From contig NW_024882305.1 of the NCBI RefSeq assembly GCF_019059575.1, positions 174,001 to 238,000 on the forward strand: 64,000 bases of DNA. The letters are read 5' to 3'. The DNA is from Amphibalanus amphitrite (lineage: Eukaryota > Arthropoda > Thecostraca > Balanomorpha > Balanidae). Shown piece after piece: positions 45,701 to 53,642 of this stretch. The notes below the pieces were generated by a model. It searched no databases, was not told the origin of the DNA, and saw only the letters and a program-made list of their open reading frames with translations. Each line of letters starts with the position of its first letter. Positions within the stretch are counted from its first letter, which is position 1. A program made the translations under genes and the position numbers.

Positions 45701-48700
45701 TGGTGGCATGGTGTGCTGAGCCGCCGGCGGTCGGTGTTCTCCGCCCACCAGAGGTCGCAGTTGAGGCGGACCCCCGGCCGCCGCCGCCGCAGCGGCGGCA
45801 GCAGCGGCAGAGGACTGGGCTCCCACCGCGCGGAGCCGCTCCTGGAGGTCCGAGGGCCCGGCTCCGGCTCCGGCTGCGACCCCGGCTCCGGCTCCGCTGC
45901 TGCTGATGCCCAGACGGTCCTCTCGCTGCTTCATGAGCTGCTCAGACTGGAGGCAGAAGGCAGGATACCAATCAGCTAAAGGCAGACTTTGTGAAGGCGA
46001 ACAGGCTCGCTCAGTCCAGAGACGGACACTGAATTCAACTGAAGTACCAAATGGTCAACGACAAAAAGAATAGCACGTTGCACATTGTTCAGAAGAGTGT
46101 TACTAAATACACATATTAAATGCGCCTAAGATAGCTGTTAGGATCGTAGAACGAAGACGGCATGCTGTCACCGATGACAACGTTTAATTCAATACAATTT
46201 ATTGGCCTAAAATAAATCAGGGCAATAAAAACAACCAGAGATCATAGAAAATATGGGAAACCAGCCAAGGCAGCGGACATCACGATAATTATGATTTGAA
46301 GTTACTGTGCGCCCAGACAGGAGGGCATCGCGGAGCCTGGCATGACAATAATTGAACAAGCACCCTGTCGCTGGCCCAATCTGATAAAATGCAGTACTAT
46401 AATTCTATTCACGGCATTTGGTAGCATTTACAGTGATATCAGTGCAGACAAACGGTTATCCGAGTCAACGAAATGATTCTTTAGATCGTCACCATACGAT
46501 GGACTGAAATGCGTGAAAGCCATTTTGCATTTGATAGGTGTTTTCTGCAGCTGAACTTCAGTCAGTGCTGCCATATCCATTCCCCGGCGTTTATAAGATT
46601 GAGCCCCTGAGTGATCAGCCCAGTTCTACCGCACGTCCTGCCCAGCTCCCTCACTGCTCCTACCTCCTTCATGAAGCTGTCGATGTCCTGTCCGCTCATC
46701 TGCAGCATCTTGAGCTGCATGCTGTTGAACACGCCGCCGGAGGACTTTGATCGGTCGTCTGCCCTCTCAGACGGAGGCTCCTCCTCGTCACCCTCGAAGC
46801 GGATACGGCGCGAGCGAGACGGGCCGGCGCCACCCTCTGTGTGAATAATGGAGGGTGAGGTGGCCACCGCGGAGAATAAGAGCTTACTGGTAAGGGGACT
46901 ACAGAAGACACTGTCTCAGACAATCTGGAATTAGAGCACGATAAAACTGCTGAAACGAGTTTGAGACGCCACTGGATACGGCGTCATGGCGACTGACGAT
47001 ATGACCCTCGCATTGTGCTATAAGATCTACCAGCTCACTATAAAACTGTGCACGCGTCCTAAATGGAGATATAATTTAATGCGATCATGCAGGTTTTATG
47101 AACATGTAGCCACATAACTCCTTGTCAAAAGACCACCTGAAATAGTTGCGTCACAACTGAGCTTTTAACAGTCCCGACTTCTTTTTCTCTGCTTCCTGTC
47201 TCCCTGTTCCCTAACTCACCGCCATCATGATCCATCTCTTCATCCGACTCCTATCCCACCCCACAACCACAATCCCACTCACCGCCATCATGATCCATCT
47301 CTTCATCCGACTCCTATCCCACCCCACAACCACAATCCCACTCACCGCCATCATGATCCATCTCTTCATCCGACTCCTCCCTCTCCTCCCTGGTCGTTTC
47401 CTCTGTGGGCTCCGTTCCGGGCGGATGGAGGCTGGCCGGCTCGGGTTCAACCTCATCCTCAGGTAGCTCCAGAGGGGGCGGTGGACCGGGTGGAACACCG
47501 GGCGGTCCGCGGCGGGGCTCCGCGCCTTCCCTGGGGGATGGATGGAGGCTGTGTTAGCGGGGAGAGGGAGGGTGCGAACTGCGAGACCATGACAGCATAC
47601 CTACTGAAGAACTGTATTTATTATGTCTAGTTGTGTCGGACGCAAGTCGGTATCCTTTATATCGGGAAGGAATCTACACATATCAACATGAGGGAACGCA
47701 AACAGTCTAAACAGAAGTATTAAGTAACATCAAAGGGGAAGGGCGCTTGCATCGAAGAACCTTCTCCCTTCATATAAACTGGATTCGTAAGTGCGCTAGT
47801 CGCATCTGACATTTACACACTTCTTCAGAGCTAAACGTATCCATCTAACAAACGTCAAATTTGTCTGAGCAACCAGACGGCATGTCCTAAGAGCAACATA
47901 AAAGCCAGCAAAGATGTCTGATCTTATGCGTAAATGACATTAACAAAAATGGCAGAGCGCAGCTGCCTTTCGCAGCCCTCTTCGCTCGCTGACTGACCCT
48001 GGCTCCGTCCCTGGCGGATGTCTCTTCAGTATCCCGGCAGCGGGCGGCGGTGGCAGTTCCAGACCAGGCGGCAGTGGTATGTGCGCCGGTGCCGTCTCTG
48101 GTAGGAGGTTCTGTGGGAGAGGGATCTCCTCCACCTGGACCTAAGGGGTGAGAGTGTGTCAGTAATGGGATGGTGATAATTGTACTGTCTCGCCGTGTAT
48201 TGGCGGTAACACAACCAGTCAAGACAGTTGTAATAAAAGTATCACGCACAACAGCACCGCAGCCGAGCGTCCATCGCGAGGCCCGCAACAAGACTGGCCC
48301 TCGTCCCTGACCCCCACCGCTCCTTCCAGTGACCGGTCATCCAAGGTCACACGTTAGGCGGCAGCACTGTCGACCAGACCGGGCATAAGGCCACTAAATA
48401 CTACAATGATTTAATGCAACAGGGCGCACCAGCGACGAGGTGAGATCGCGGCAGTAAGGGAGGAGAGAGGGGACAGAAGGGGCGGAGTGGTATTCGCGAC
48501 AGAGAGGGACAGAGGGATGCGTTCGGAGGGAGGCCGGAGGGGCGCCTTAGTAAAGGGATGGTGAGGAGACGCGTCAGTGAGGGAAGGGCTGACAGGATCC
48601 ATTGGCTATCATTCTATCGTAAGTTCAACATCAATTAACCTTCCGTAATTCCCAAATTACTGCATGCGAGCAACTGGTGACGGTTGTAGCAGAAACACTA

Positions 48701-51700
48701 GACCTTAAACGTCAAATGCCAGCTACCAGACAGCCTAAACTCAAGATCACATTAAACAATGAAGTCACGTTTTCACAAACGCAGTGAAGAAAACCTCCGC
48801 TCCCGACGCCGGTAGGTCCTTACCTGCTGGGCGTGTTTCACCGACTCGTAGTACGTGATGAGGGAGCCTCTTTTCTTCTCATACTCGGACTCGGAGCGGC
48901 GAATATCGGCCCAGTACTCTGGGTCTTCCTTCTCCTGTGGGACAAAAAATACAGTCACAGCTCCACACAGTCAGATACACACATTCACACTCAGTCACAG
49001 TCACAGACAGGAGCGGCGGATATCGGCCCAGTACTCGGCCGGTCCTCATTCTCCTGTGAGAACACACGAGACAGGCAGTCAGTTACAACTTACAGACATA
49101 GTTATATACACATATACAGGGTGGGGCAGAAAGATTTACCTGTTTGTTTTTAGCCCATAACTCAAAAAGTTTTGGACGGATTTTAGTAAAATTTTGCATG
49201 CGGCTTCCCAACTGATTCGTGTATAATTGTTCTGATCGGTTTTAATTCCGTCGTGGTTGTTTATGAGCTACGGCGGAGATTACAAAAAGAGCCCAAGTTG
49301 CGGCGCCGATGCAGGCTGGCCACAGCGTCCGAAGCGTTCCAAAACAGCTCGGTGTTGCCATGAAAACTGTTAACAATCTAATGAAATGCCTTAACCCGGC
49401 AGTTGCTGGGGTATTTCGCCACCCACCGTTTGCTGGGGGGGGGGGGGCGTTAAACGCCCCCAGCCGATAACTCGAGAACCAATAGGCGCAGCGAAACGCA
49501 CGAGGCGGCAAACGAAAGAACGCGACGAGACGCTTCAGATGAGTACTTTTAAGTTGAATTTTGAGGTCACAGGTCAGGTCAAGGTCAGGTCAAACACCTG
49601 AAATCGGGCTTTCAGTAGCATGGACTTCAGGACTTCGCAAAGGGCGCCTCCCGTCATAAACTCTGTCAAAACGGTGCACAATCCATCATATAAGGCCTAC
49701 AAGAGTGTCAGCTCCATGTAGGGGTCAGTCAAGCATAGGTCAGGGTCAAGGTCAGGTCAACCGGGCAGGCACATATCCCCGAAAATCAAAACTGATATTC
49801 GCAACCTGTGACACATGTTTTATGGGTAATTTGGGGCGTAGAACACGATGGTGACATTCATTTTACCATATGTGTACGTGTTTGGCTATAAAAGTTCAAT
49901 TTAAGAAATGCATGTATCATGGTCGTGAAGTAGTCACGAGAAATTGCTAAGATTCACTTCAAGATTTTGGAAAATGCGGAACGATAATCAACAATCGAAG
50001 ATAGCCATTTGATTGTTCATGGTATTGGCAGTCTAATGGCGTTTACGGCATGTCTGTATGTCTCTTCTGTGATTTTATATGATTTTTTGAACATATGCCG
50101 TTTTTGGTCGAAAACTCAGAAATCATGACGTCACTAAAACCTCGATATCTCAAAAACTCTCCGACCGATTTTTTTGAAAGTTTGTCAGAATAAACTTCAA
50201 TCAATTCCCTACAGGTACCCAAAATTTGGCGCGCCTGCGGCGCGCCGTTTTTATGCTATGGCCCGGCGAAAAAAGTGGGGGCGTTTAACGCCCCCCCCCC
50301 CCCCCAGCAACTCGCGGGTTAAAGGGATAGGTACAGTGTCGACGAAGCCCATCCCAGGCAGAACAAGACATTTCCGCACCAAAAAGCTGGTTGATATCGT
50401 AAACAAGATGGTGTCTCGAAATCCTTGGCGAAACATGCGCAAACTGGCAAAGGACCTCGATTTTTCGCCCAAAACGATCAGAAGAATCATAAACGACGTT
50501 TTGAGCCTTGAGTCGTACACGATGCAACGTCGACACCTAATTTCGGCGGCATCCAAGGAGAGGCGGCTTCACAGGGCCCAAAAGATATTGGAGGAAATCA
50601 GAAGCGCCGGTAGCAAGGTCTTCCGCTGATCTGATAAAAATGATTTCCACGGTTCAGCCCCAGATGAACTATCAAGGCGACATAATCTTGCCAGATGGTA
50701 CATGCAGCATTAATCCTGCTATCCAGGCCAGTTTTGGTCGCCACAACCCTGCTGGTGTCATGATTTGAGCTGCCGTCGCATCCGACGGCTCAAAAGGACC
50801 CTTGATCTTCATCGAGGCGGGTGTGAAAGTCAGTTCACACGTTTATGTCCATCTGCTAGAGGAACATGCTCTGCCTTGGATCGCTCAGTCGTTCCGAGAC
50901 GGATACGTCGTCGTCCAGGACGTTGCGTCGTCTCATACGGCCAACTTCACTTAACAGTGGTGCAAGACCCACATGCCTGGATTCTGGGACAAGGACATGT
51001 GGCCACCATCAAGTCCAGACCTGAACCCGATGGACTTCACCACCTGGGCCATCCTGGAGAGCGAGATGTGCGCAACACCACACAGCAGCATCGCCGCTCT
51101 GAAGCTGGCCCTCGAGACGGCATGGTCGAATTTCGACGAGGACACCGTGCGGCGCTCGCGCCTCTCCGCAGGGAGAGGTTTCGGGGCAGGGATGAAGACT
51201 AAAGGTGACCATGTTGGTTCATAGTGCCGTTGCTGAGATGTGTACATGCTACTGAATACGTGTACCAAAAATCATTTGAATATCTTAGTTCTGGACCAAA
51301 ATATTTTCAAAAATCAAGAGGTAAATCTTTCTGCCCCACCCTGTAATACGCACACTGTCACAGACAAACCCAGTCAAAGTCGCGGCACAGATACACAGTT
51401 ACAGACAGGAGCGGCGGATATCGGCCCAGTACTCGGCCGGTCCTCATTCTCCTGTGGGCGCAAAACACAGTCACAGTTACACTTAGACACAGTCAGACAC
51501 ACAGTTACATACACACTACACAGTCATACAGACACAAACATGGACACACGAGCGCCACGGATATCGGTCCAGTACTCGTGGTCTTCCTTTTCCTGTGGGG
51601 AAACAACAAAGAGTCACAGTAAATACAAACACAATCATAATTAGACACAGGAGCTGCGAATATCGAGCCAGTGATGGGTGCTCCTTTGACACTGGACGAT

Positions 51701-52875
51701 AGAAGTAAATGTGACTGATTTTATTATAATAAGCACTCAACACAATGTTTAGCTTCAAACTGCTGTCCTGCCCGTATGGTTTGAACGAAACATCTACGCT
51801 GGCCGCCGCCATAACTCACGTAGAGTTTGAGGACCCTCTCGAGCGTTTCTTTGAGTTTCTTCCGTTTTTCCTTGAGCACTTTCTCACTGAGCGGGGCCGA
51901 GGTATCCACGCTGAACTCTGAAACCGACAATAAACTGCATTGAGCGTGAGCTCTGGACAGGTAACGTATGTTGCGATAAAAATAACGCTCAAAACTTGAA
52001 GCACTGATACCGAAAGTAACACTTTCGCCATACGAGCCAAAGCATCATAAAATATCAGAAGAATAAAGGAATAAAAATACGCGTGAAGACAGTAATAAAA
52101 GAGATAAAAGTAAAACGCAAAAATTCAAAATTCAAAAGTTTAGGCCAAACATGCACTTATATGTCACATCTGTCATATGATAATCCTCAACACACAGTAA
52201 TAAAAGATACGAGTGGTTGATGTATAAAACGTAAATCCTGTTGACCACGCCAGGAGTTCATAATGCGTTATCATCAGCTCCCGTCTGTCTCCTCTCCTGT
52301 TCACTGACCACATATCCCAGCAGGCCCCGAAATAGACCGTACCCATTTTGTCGATTTTCTCCAGCTCCTGCAGAAGCTCTCGCGGGTCCTTGTTCTTGAG
52401 CACAGCATGGCGCACTGCCATGCGCTGCTTCTTGTTCTTCTTCAACTCCTTCCGACGGGCCTCTTTGCCTGAAAAGACGAGGAAAGAGATCGTGTTGTCA
52501 TCGGGTGTTATTTCTAAGTTGTGAAACCACTCAACGGGAGATTACAGAACACAATGCGATCATTCAAAAGAGATAATTCAGCATGGCTACTGTGAAAGGT
52601 CAAGAAAGATTGGACAGCCTCCCATACTCGGTAACCCGTATCACTGAATCCCCAAGTTCTGCCATGATCGCACAAAATATAAATCATTCCCAAAATACAG
52701 ACTAGTCACTGAAAGCAAAATACAACCTCAGCACCTCAGTCCGCATATAATACACCACACAAACCGTAGCGCACTATAAGTTTTAGGCTGCGGCTGTCGG
52801 AAGTGACTTACGGGCCTGGTCAGTGGGGTTCATGTACTTTCCACTCTTGGTGGAGTTGATGGAACGGCGCCCCAT
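30799..52875 (-). CDS. Wbp11: WW domain-binding protein 11 (WBP11), 12 coding exons
   Basis: A nuclear, spliceosome-associated protein whose proline-rich motifs bind WW domains. Coding exons, first to last: 52812-52875, 52343-52468, 51820-51917, 48824-48934, 47998-48140, 47346-47530, 46664-46836, 45700-45946, 44866-44985, 44046-44187, 43461-43549, 30799-30896. All introns are GT-AG and the phases close to 1596 bases (531 residues). The N terminus MGRRSINSTKSGKYMNPTDQ is the family signature. Then come KKNKKQRMAVR, EKVLKEKRKKLKETLERVL and EKEDPEYWADIR. The acidic SDEEMDHDG region ends near 241. PPG-rich runs lie around 380-440, ADVTRFVPSALRIKR near 474-490 and KDDAYALFMSEMQGLL at the end. Human WBP11 is 641 residues, so this copy is shorter in its proline tail. 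The last intron is 12.6 kb. Confidence 0.96.
31567..33062. mobile_element. 1.5 kb element with about 175-bp inverted repeats, in the last WBP11 intron
   Basis: The left arm begins CTACTATGCGTTTCAGACCC and the right arm ends with its inverted match (33062). The arms pair over about 175 bases at roughly 80% identity, including CTGTGGAACAGTCC and ATATGGTC. The inside has GC-rich segments with an inverted pair (GCTCCGCCCACTT and GTGGGCGGAGC). No coding capacity and no clear TSD. Confidence 0.7.
33455..33482. repeat. Poly-G tract
   Basis: A run of about 20 G, one A, then more G, in the last WBP11 intron. A mononucleotide repeat only. Confidence 0.9.
35009..38707 (-). CDS. LINE ORF2: endonuclease, reverse transcriptase, RNase H
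   Basis: 1232 residues, uninterrupted. The AP-like endonuclease comes first, with IQETKL near the start, LLGDFNSHHSAWG near 119 and GSDHFPIW near 195. Reverse transcriptase begins with HYRPIALTSALGKLLERV near 495, then GFRKYRSTVDHILALD, FFDIEAAYDTTW, GVPQGGVLSVVLFGVMIND and the catalytic FVDD near 654. RNase H follows with CYTDGSKTDDGAGCAF near 956 and WIPSHVGIHGNERAD. A terminal zinc motif CTRCGDRLSVRHVLVEC lies near 1160. It nicks target DNA and copies the LINE RNA there. The start is the first ATG; a few codons upstream could belong. Confidence 0.93.
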   Translation of the reverse strand: MRSSTPELQALIRSQRPLVACIQETKLRSESRFPMKGFSVFRRDLATETVAHGGVMVLVHNAVPARCIDLSSPLQAVAVRIHLGQRDITVCSLYCPPGAALPLLELRRLIAELPPPVMLLGDFNSHHSAWGCDSVCTRGRLLASLIDEEGLCVLNTGAATHFTMPSGHSSVLDLSLVSPHLVPLFTWRVDADSFGSDHFPIWLELRERPSVGCRPPRWNLRRADWEKFQTCLEDALSSDPTDDLSVTDFTSLLIEAAKASIPRTSGAPSRRPVPWWSDACRDAIRARKRALRAFRHNCTTANMIAFRKARAFARWTVKKAKHESWVEYISQLNRFTPISEVWSRIKRISGRFSSSPLPVLSVFGRNVSNPADVAYEIGRALHDRCVGDCSDPDFARHRARCESTGVNFNTSQHFSYNDPFTMEELKSAIGGLKCVAEGPDLVHNEMLRRLPSPGLEALLHLFNALWERGLYPETWRTAIIIPVLKAGKSGLDPLHYRPIALTSALGKLLERVVNARLVWFLEEQGVLSNSQCGFRKYRSTVDHILALDTEVRCAFRRKRHIGALFFDIEAAYDTTWRFGILQKLFKYGIRGTMGHFLASFLSNRSFRVRVGGNLSEQFPQVNGVPQGGVLSVVLFGVMINDIADHLPPSIGRALFVDDFSIWASGATTRIVERQLQLAIKRLENWSAVNGLRFSTAKTVGVHFCRFRRNCPDFSVRLRGAVIPVKSEVKFLGMVIDSRLTYRTHLKELRDRCFRAMNVLKCVARTCYGADRKTLLLLYRALVRSRLDYGCFIYDNATETSKRILDSVHHTALRIATGAFRTTPVASLLVEAHEPPLALRRQLLGMRYTIKLRQLPSHPAYDAVFSRANLALFRTGEGARTVRYPPFCSRMQSLLSEAQIKLRGVMRKEWPSVPPWRQVPPKVDLSLTDVRKGDIPPAVLKARALEHISRYSDYIACYTDGSKTDDGAGCAFVCGDAVRCFTLPKHASVFSCELVAILKLLCFIEINPARSYVILSDSLSGLQSLSQFYPSDPLAQEILLRVTALDREGTSVSFCWIPSHVGIHGNERADRAANHAAQYPCSRRFPLPARDFVPAVGSFLLGKWQEAWSQSHGNKLLRIKPGLATWLSASRRSRREEVVLCRLRTGHTYSTHGFLIGVGSRPICTRCGDRLSVRHVLVECPRLDAERLRFFGLRGPQLSLRTLLRDDSPFLDSFRLFSFITASGLQVIFNPRL
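38826..40787 (-). CDS. LINE ORF1: RNA-binding Gag-like protein with zinc knuckles and a polyproline tract
   Basis: 653 residues. A zinc-knuckle region near 219-262 reads CFQCLRFGHTRDSC, then CGSCAANDHSSAEC, then CVNCDDSQTPHSSFDGRC, the three-knuckle layout of I-group ORF1 proteins, which coat the element RNA. Residues about 499-549 are almost pure proline; the opposite strand reads as poly-glycine. The C-terminal third is rich in Pro, Arg and Ser. ORF1 ends about 120 bases before ORF2, so ORF2 is probably translated by reinitiation. The start could instead be Met-24 or so (MDSHLAPP). Confidence 0.88.
   Translation of the reverse strand: MWPSPSWAPRWVGGCGTETITLSMDSHLAPPRTTASAEPLAPSAVGGARPKVLIFTSDERKLASLSPFQRREGCDRFGKIARCEKLRDGGIEVEFVDDREAERALKATHFTYTVKDQQGRKEVNLSVSVSPHRTKNSSRGVIFCDDLEGMQNDEIAEGLSQFGVSAARRIYTKRSGALAPTHSIILTFNSLELPREVMIGYMSVKVRPYVPSPMRCFQCLRFGHTRDSCRNRPACGSCAANDHSSAECSSSELRCVNCDDSQTPHSSFDGRCPALQREKEIMSLKVTERLSFRQARDRFAALHPKRSYASVANGSRQRCPTETDTNNSIGQLIAILKSFGFCFVPDANSHSNSSVQQEPPKALSCSATQTSPSRRRGVSSPSRGGGREDETGAVVEASAAPEDTATPRGGEWTLARGRRQGPPPPPRSVERAPFTSPEIRRPPPRETAVMAALRRGREERLEQDARLGRRMAQALEERRASSVRGGPGGPGAAPSPLMGPPPTPPPPPPPPPPPPPPPPPPPPPPPPSPPPPLPPPPPPPPPPPLPPLPPTHSQRPSGAPPVPASGEGSGPRPPPCTPPSEPRPAGPPPAPGRPTKRTLPWELSPSNDGSPRSRLKFQPGATGRPRSADGRLREGHPKVAFGGGPGPGGEEHF
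41281..42400 (-). repeat. LINE 5' UTR monomer array, about 225-bp units in a 515-bp higher-order repeat
   Basis: The block poly(A)-CTGGGAAGCGTGCG recurs at about 41295, 41517, 41743, 42031 and 42261 (spacings 222, 226, 288 and 230). Two adjacent units are duplicated as a pair with a period near 515. Shared words are AAGAGCAATTCACGTGA, AATGGAATCGTGCACA and GCAAGCAGCCTGCAAGACCG. It lies directly upstream of ORF1 in the LINE's reading direction. Confidence 0.85.
42736..43016 (-). repeat. LINE 5'-terminal GC-rich repeat, about 160-bp period
   Basis: AGTCAAGCTGGGGCCGAGGG starts at 42736 and again at 42896. Both copies run through GGCGCTACTCCCCTT and end near CAGCCCCCTGCGGGG. This is the extreme 5' end of the LINE and a candidate internal promoter repeat. 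Confidence 0.75.
45449..45676. mobile_element. MITE candidate next to the WBP11 exon 8 donor
   Basis: Ends GAGGCCTCTTGCACCAAA (45449) and TTTGGTGCAAGAGGCCTC (to 45676) are perfect 18-base inverted repeats around about 190 bases. It sits in intron 8, with its edge about 23 bases from the exon 8 donor (45699). The TSD is not clear. Confidence 0.65.
47219..47407 (-). repeat. Triplicated 63-bp unit spanning the WBP11 exon 6 end and splice donor
   Basis: The unit carrying the exon 6 end (SDEEMDHDGG) and its donor GTGAGT is present three times in tandem, period 63. Only the first donor (exon end 47346) gives an open product; reading on to the second donor meets TAG. The two extra donors are intronic decoys. 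Confidence 0.88.
49271..51230 (+). pseudogene. Tc1/mariner transposase pseudogene
   Basis: The N-terminal helix-turn-helix part (AEITKRAQVAAPMQAGHSVR, then VPKQLGVAMKTVNNLMKCL) runs up to the TTAA insertion and resumes after it with KGIGTVSTKPIPGRTRH and FSPKTIRRIINDVL. The catalytic part is degraded. VVVQDVASSH and WPPSSPDLNPMDF are clear, but there are in-frame stops (after KVFR near 50628, after MQH near 50713, and in the QD-to-PDL interval) and a frame change. The D-to-D distance is about 32 residues here but may have lost codons, so the subfamily is unsure. Confidence 0.85.
49391..50322. mobile_element. TTAA-flanked element with terminal hairpins, inside the mariner
   Basis: TTAA at 49391-49394 and 50319-50322. 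Removing the insert with one TTAA restores the mariner frame exactly (K-C-L-K-G-I). Left end TTAACCCGGCAGTTGCTGGG; right end, inverted, TTAACCCGCGAGTTGCTGGG. Each is followed by a G run, the palindrome GGGCGTTAAACGCCC and a C run. Inside are CTCGAGAACCAATAG, GGTCA arrays (49562-49592 and 49726-49760) and a GC palindrome GGCGCGCCTGCGGCGCGCC near the right end. No transposase. Confidence 0.9.
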
Positions 52876-53229
52876 GGCTGCCGGCTGCTGGAGAACCGCG
52901 CTGAGGAACGAAACCAATCAACTCTGCAGACTTAGTTCAATCCTGAAAAAGAGAATGTGTACGTCATATACACAGCCATGAGAAGCAAACCAGAAATGAA
53001 AACATCAGTGTATTTCTTTATTTCTTTGTCTCAAATCAGTTTATTGTTTGTTTTTCACCCATATGTCATCTCAAATTTCCCATCGTCGTCTTCAACTCTT
53101 CACTTCTCGTCTTGCATTTTGTCATCTACGTCCATATTCTGCCTCCGTGGGAGCAAAACCAGTACAGGTTTCACTTAAACATGCGCAATTGTAGGGTCAA
53201 GGCCGCCGTCCACTATGCGGAACGCTTGC
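52876..53229 (-). promoter_or_regulatory. WBP11 5' UTR and upstream region
   Basis: An acceptor-like TTTCGTTCCTCAG ends at 52901 on the minus strand, so bases 52876-52900 are probably the end of a 5' UTR intron's downstream exon. No TATA box or clear promoter motif is seen before the foldback repeats begin. Confidence 0.35.
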
Positions 53230-53642
53230 GGTTCGTACGGGCTCCCACTGTAATCAGCTGAGTCCCACTGTGTCCTGCTGGAACCGGCAGAGTCCCATTG
53301 TGTCCCGCTGGGACGGGCAGAGTCCCACTATGTCCCACTGTATTCGGCTGAGTGCCACTATGTCCCACGGTAATAAACGGTATTTGGCCGAGTCCCACTA
53401 TGTCCTGCTGTAGTTGGCTGAGTCCCACTTTGTTCCGCTGGGCGGCTGGGACGGGCAGAGTCCCACTTTGTTCCGCTGGGACGGGCAGAGTCCCACTATG
53501 TCCCACTTGACACGTTATATACTTTTTCATAATCCAATGACATCATTTAATTCAGCAGTGCTTCCATATTTGTCAATATATGTACTTACAATATACCAAC
53601 CTTAGCTGTTCACACCGCCAAAGCTATCGATGACACCTATGC
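53230..53642. mobile_element. Older foldback element, right half (continues at 55629-55640)
   Basis: A degenerate array of the 30-base GGGAC...GAGTCCCA unit (53250-53505) is followed by an arm (53515-53642) that matches the arm of the younger element at 55455-55614. The arm is cut after ACCTATGC and its last bases (TACCGTAACC) lie beyond the younger element at 55629. No left arm is visible, so this copy is a remnant. Confidence 0.75.

Larger units (their letters stand above)
49117..51343 (+). mobile_element. Tc1/mariner element, inactive, split by a TTAA element
   Basis: Ends CAGGGTGGGGCAGAAAGATT and its inverted match, with TA on both sides (49115-49116 and 51344-51345). Without the TTAA insertion (49391-50322) it is about 1.3 kb, normal for mariner. 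It lies in intron 3 of WBP11, on the opposite strand. Confidence 0.92.
49011..51598 (-). repeat. Partial copies of WBP11 exon 4 with its acceptor, scattered in intron 3
   Basis: The first 44 or so bases of exon 4 plus its acceptor (real one 48892-48940) recur at 49011-49060, 51409-51458 and 51549-51598, with a weaker trace at 51651-51690. Shared words are GCGGATATCGGCCCAGTACTC and TCTCCTGTG. The copies lack the rest of the exon and a donor, and at least two carry extra bases that change the frame. CACAGTCACAG-type repeats lie between them. A mariner (49117-51343) split the array. Confidence 0.8.
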
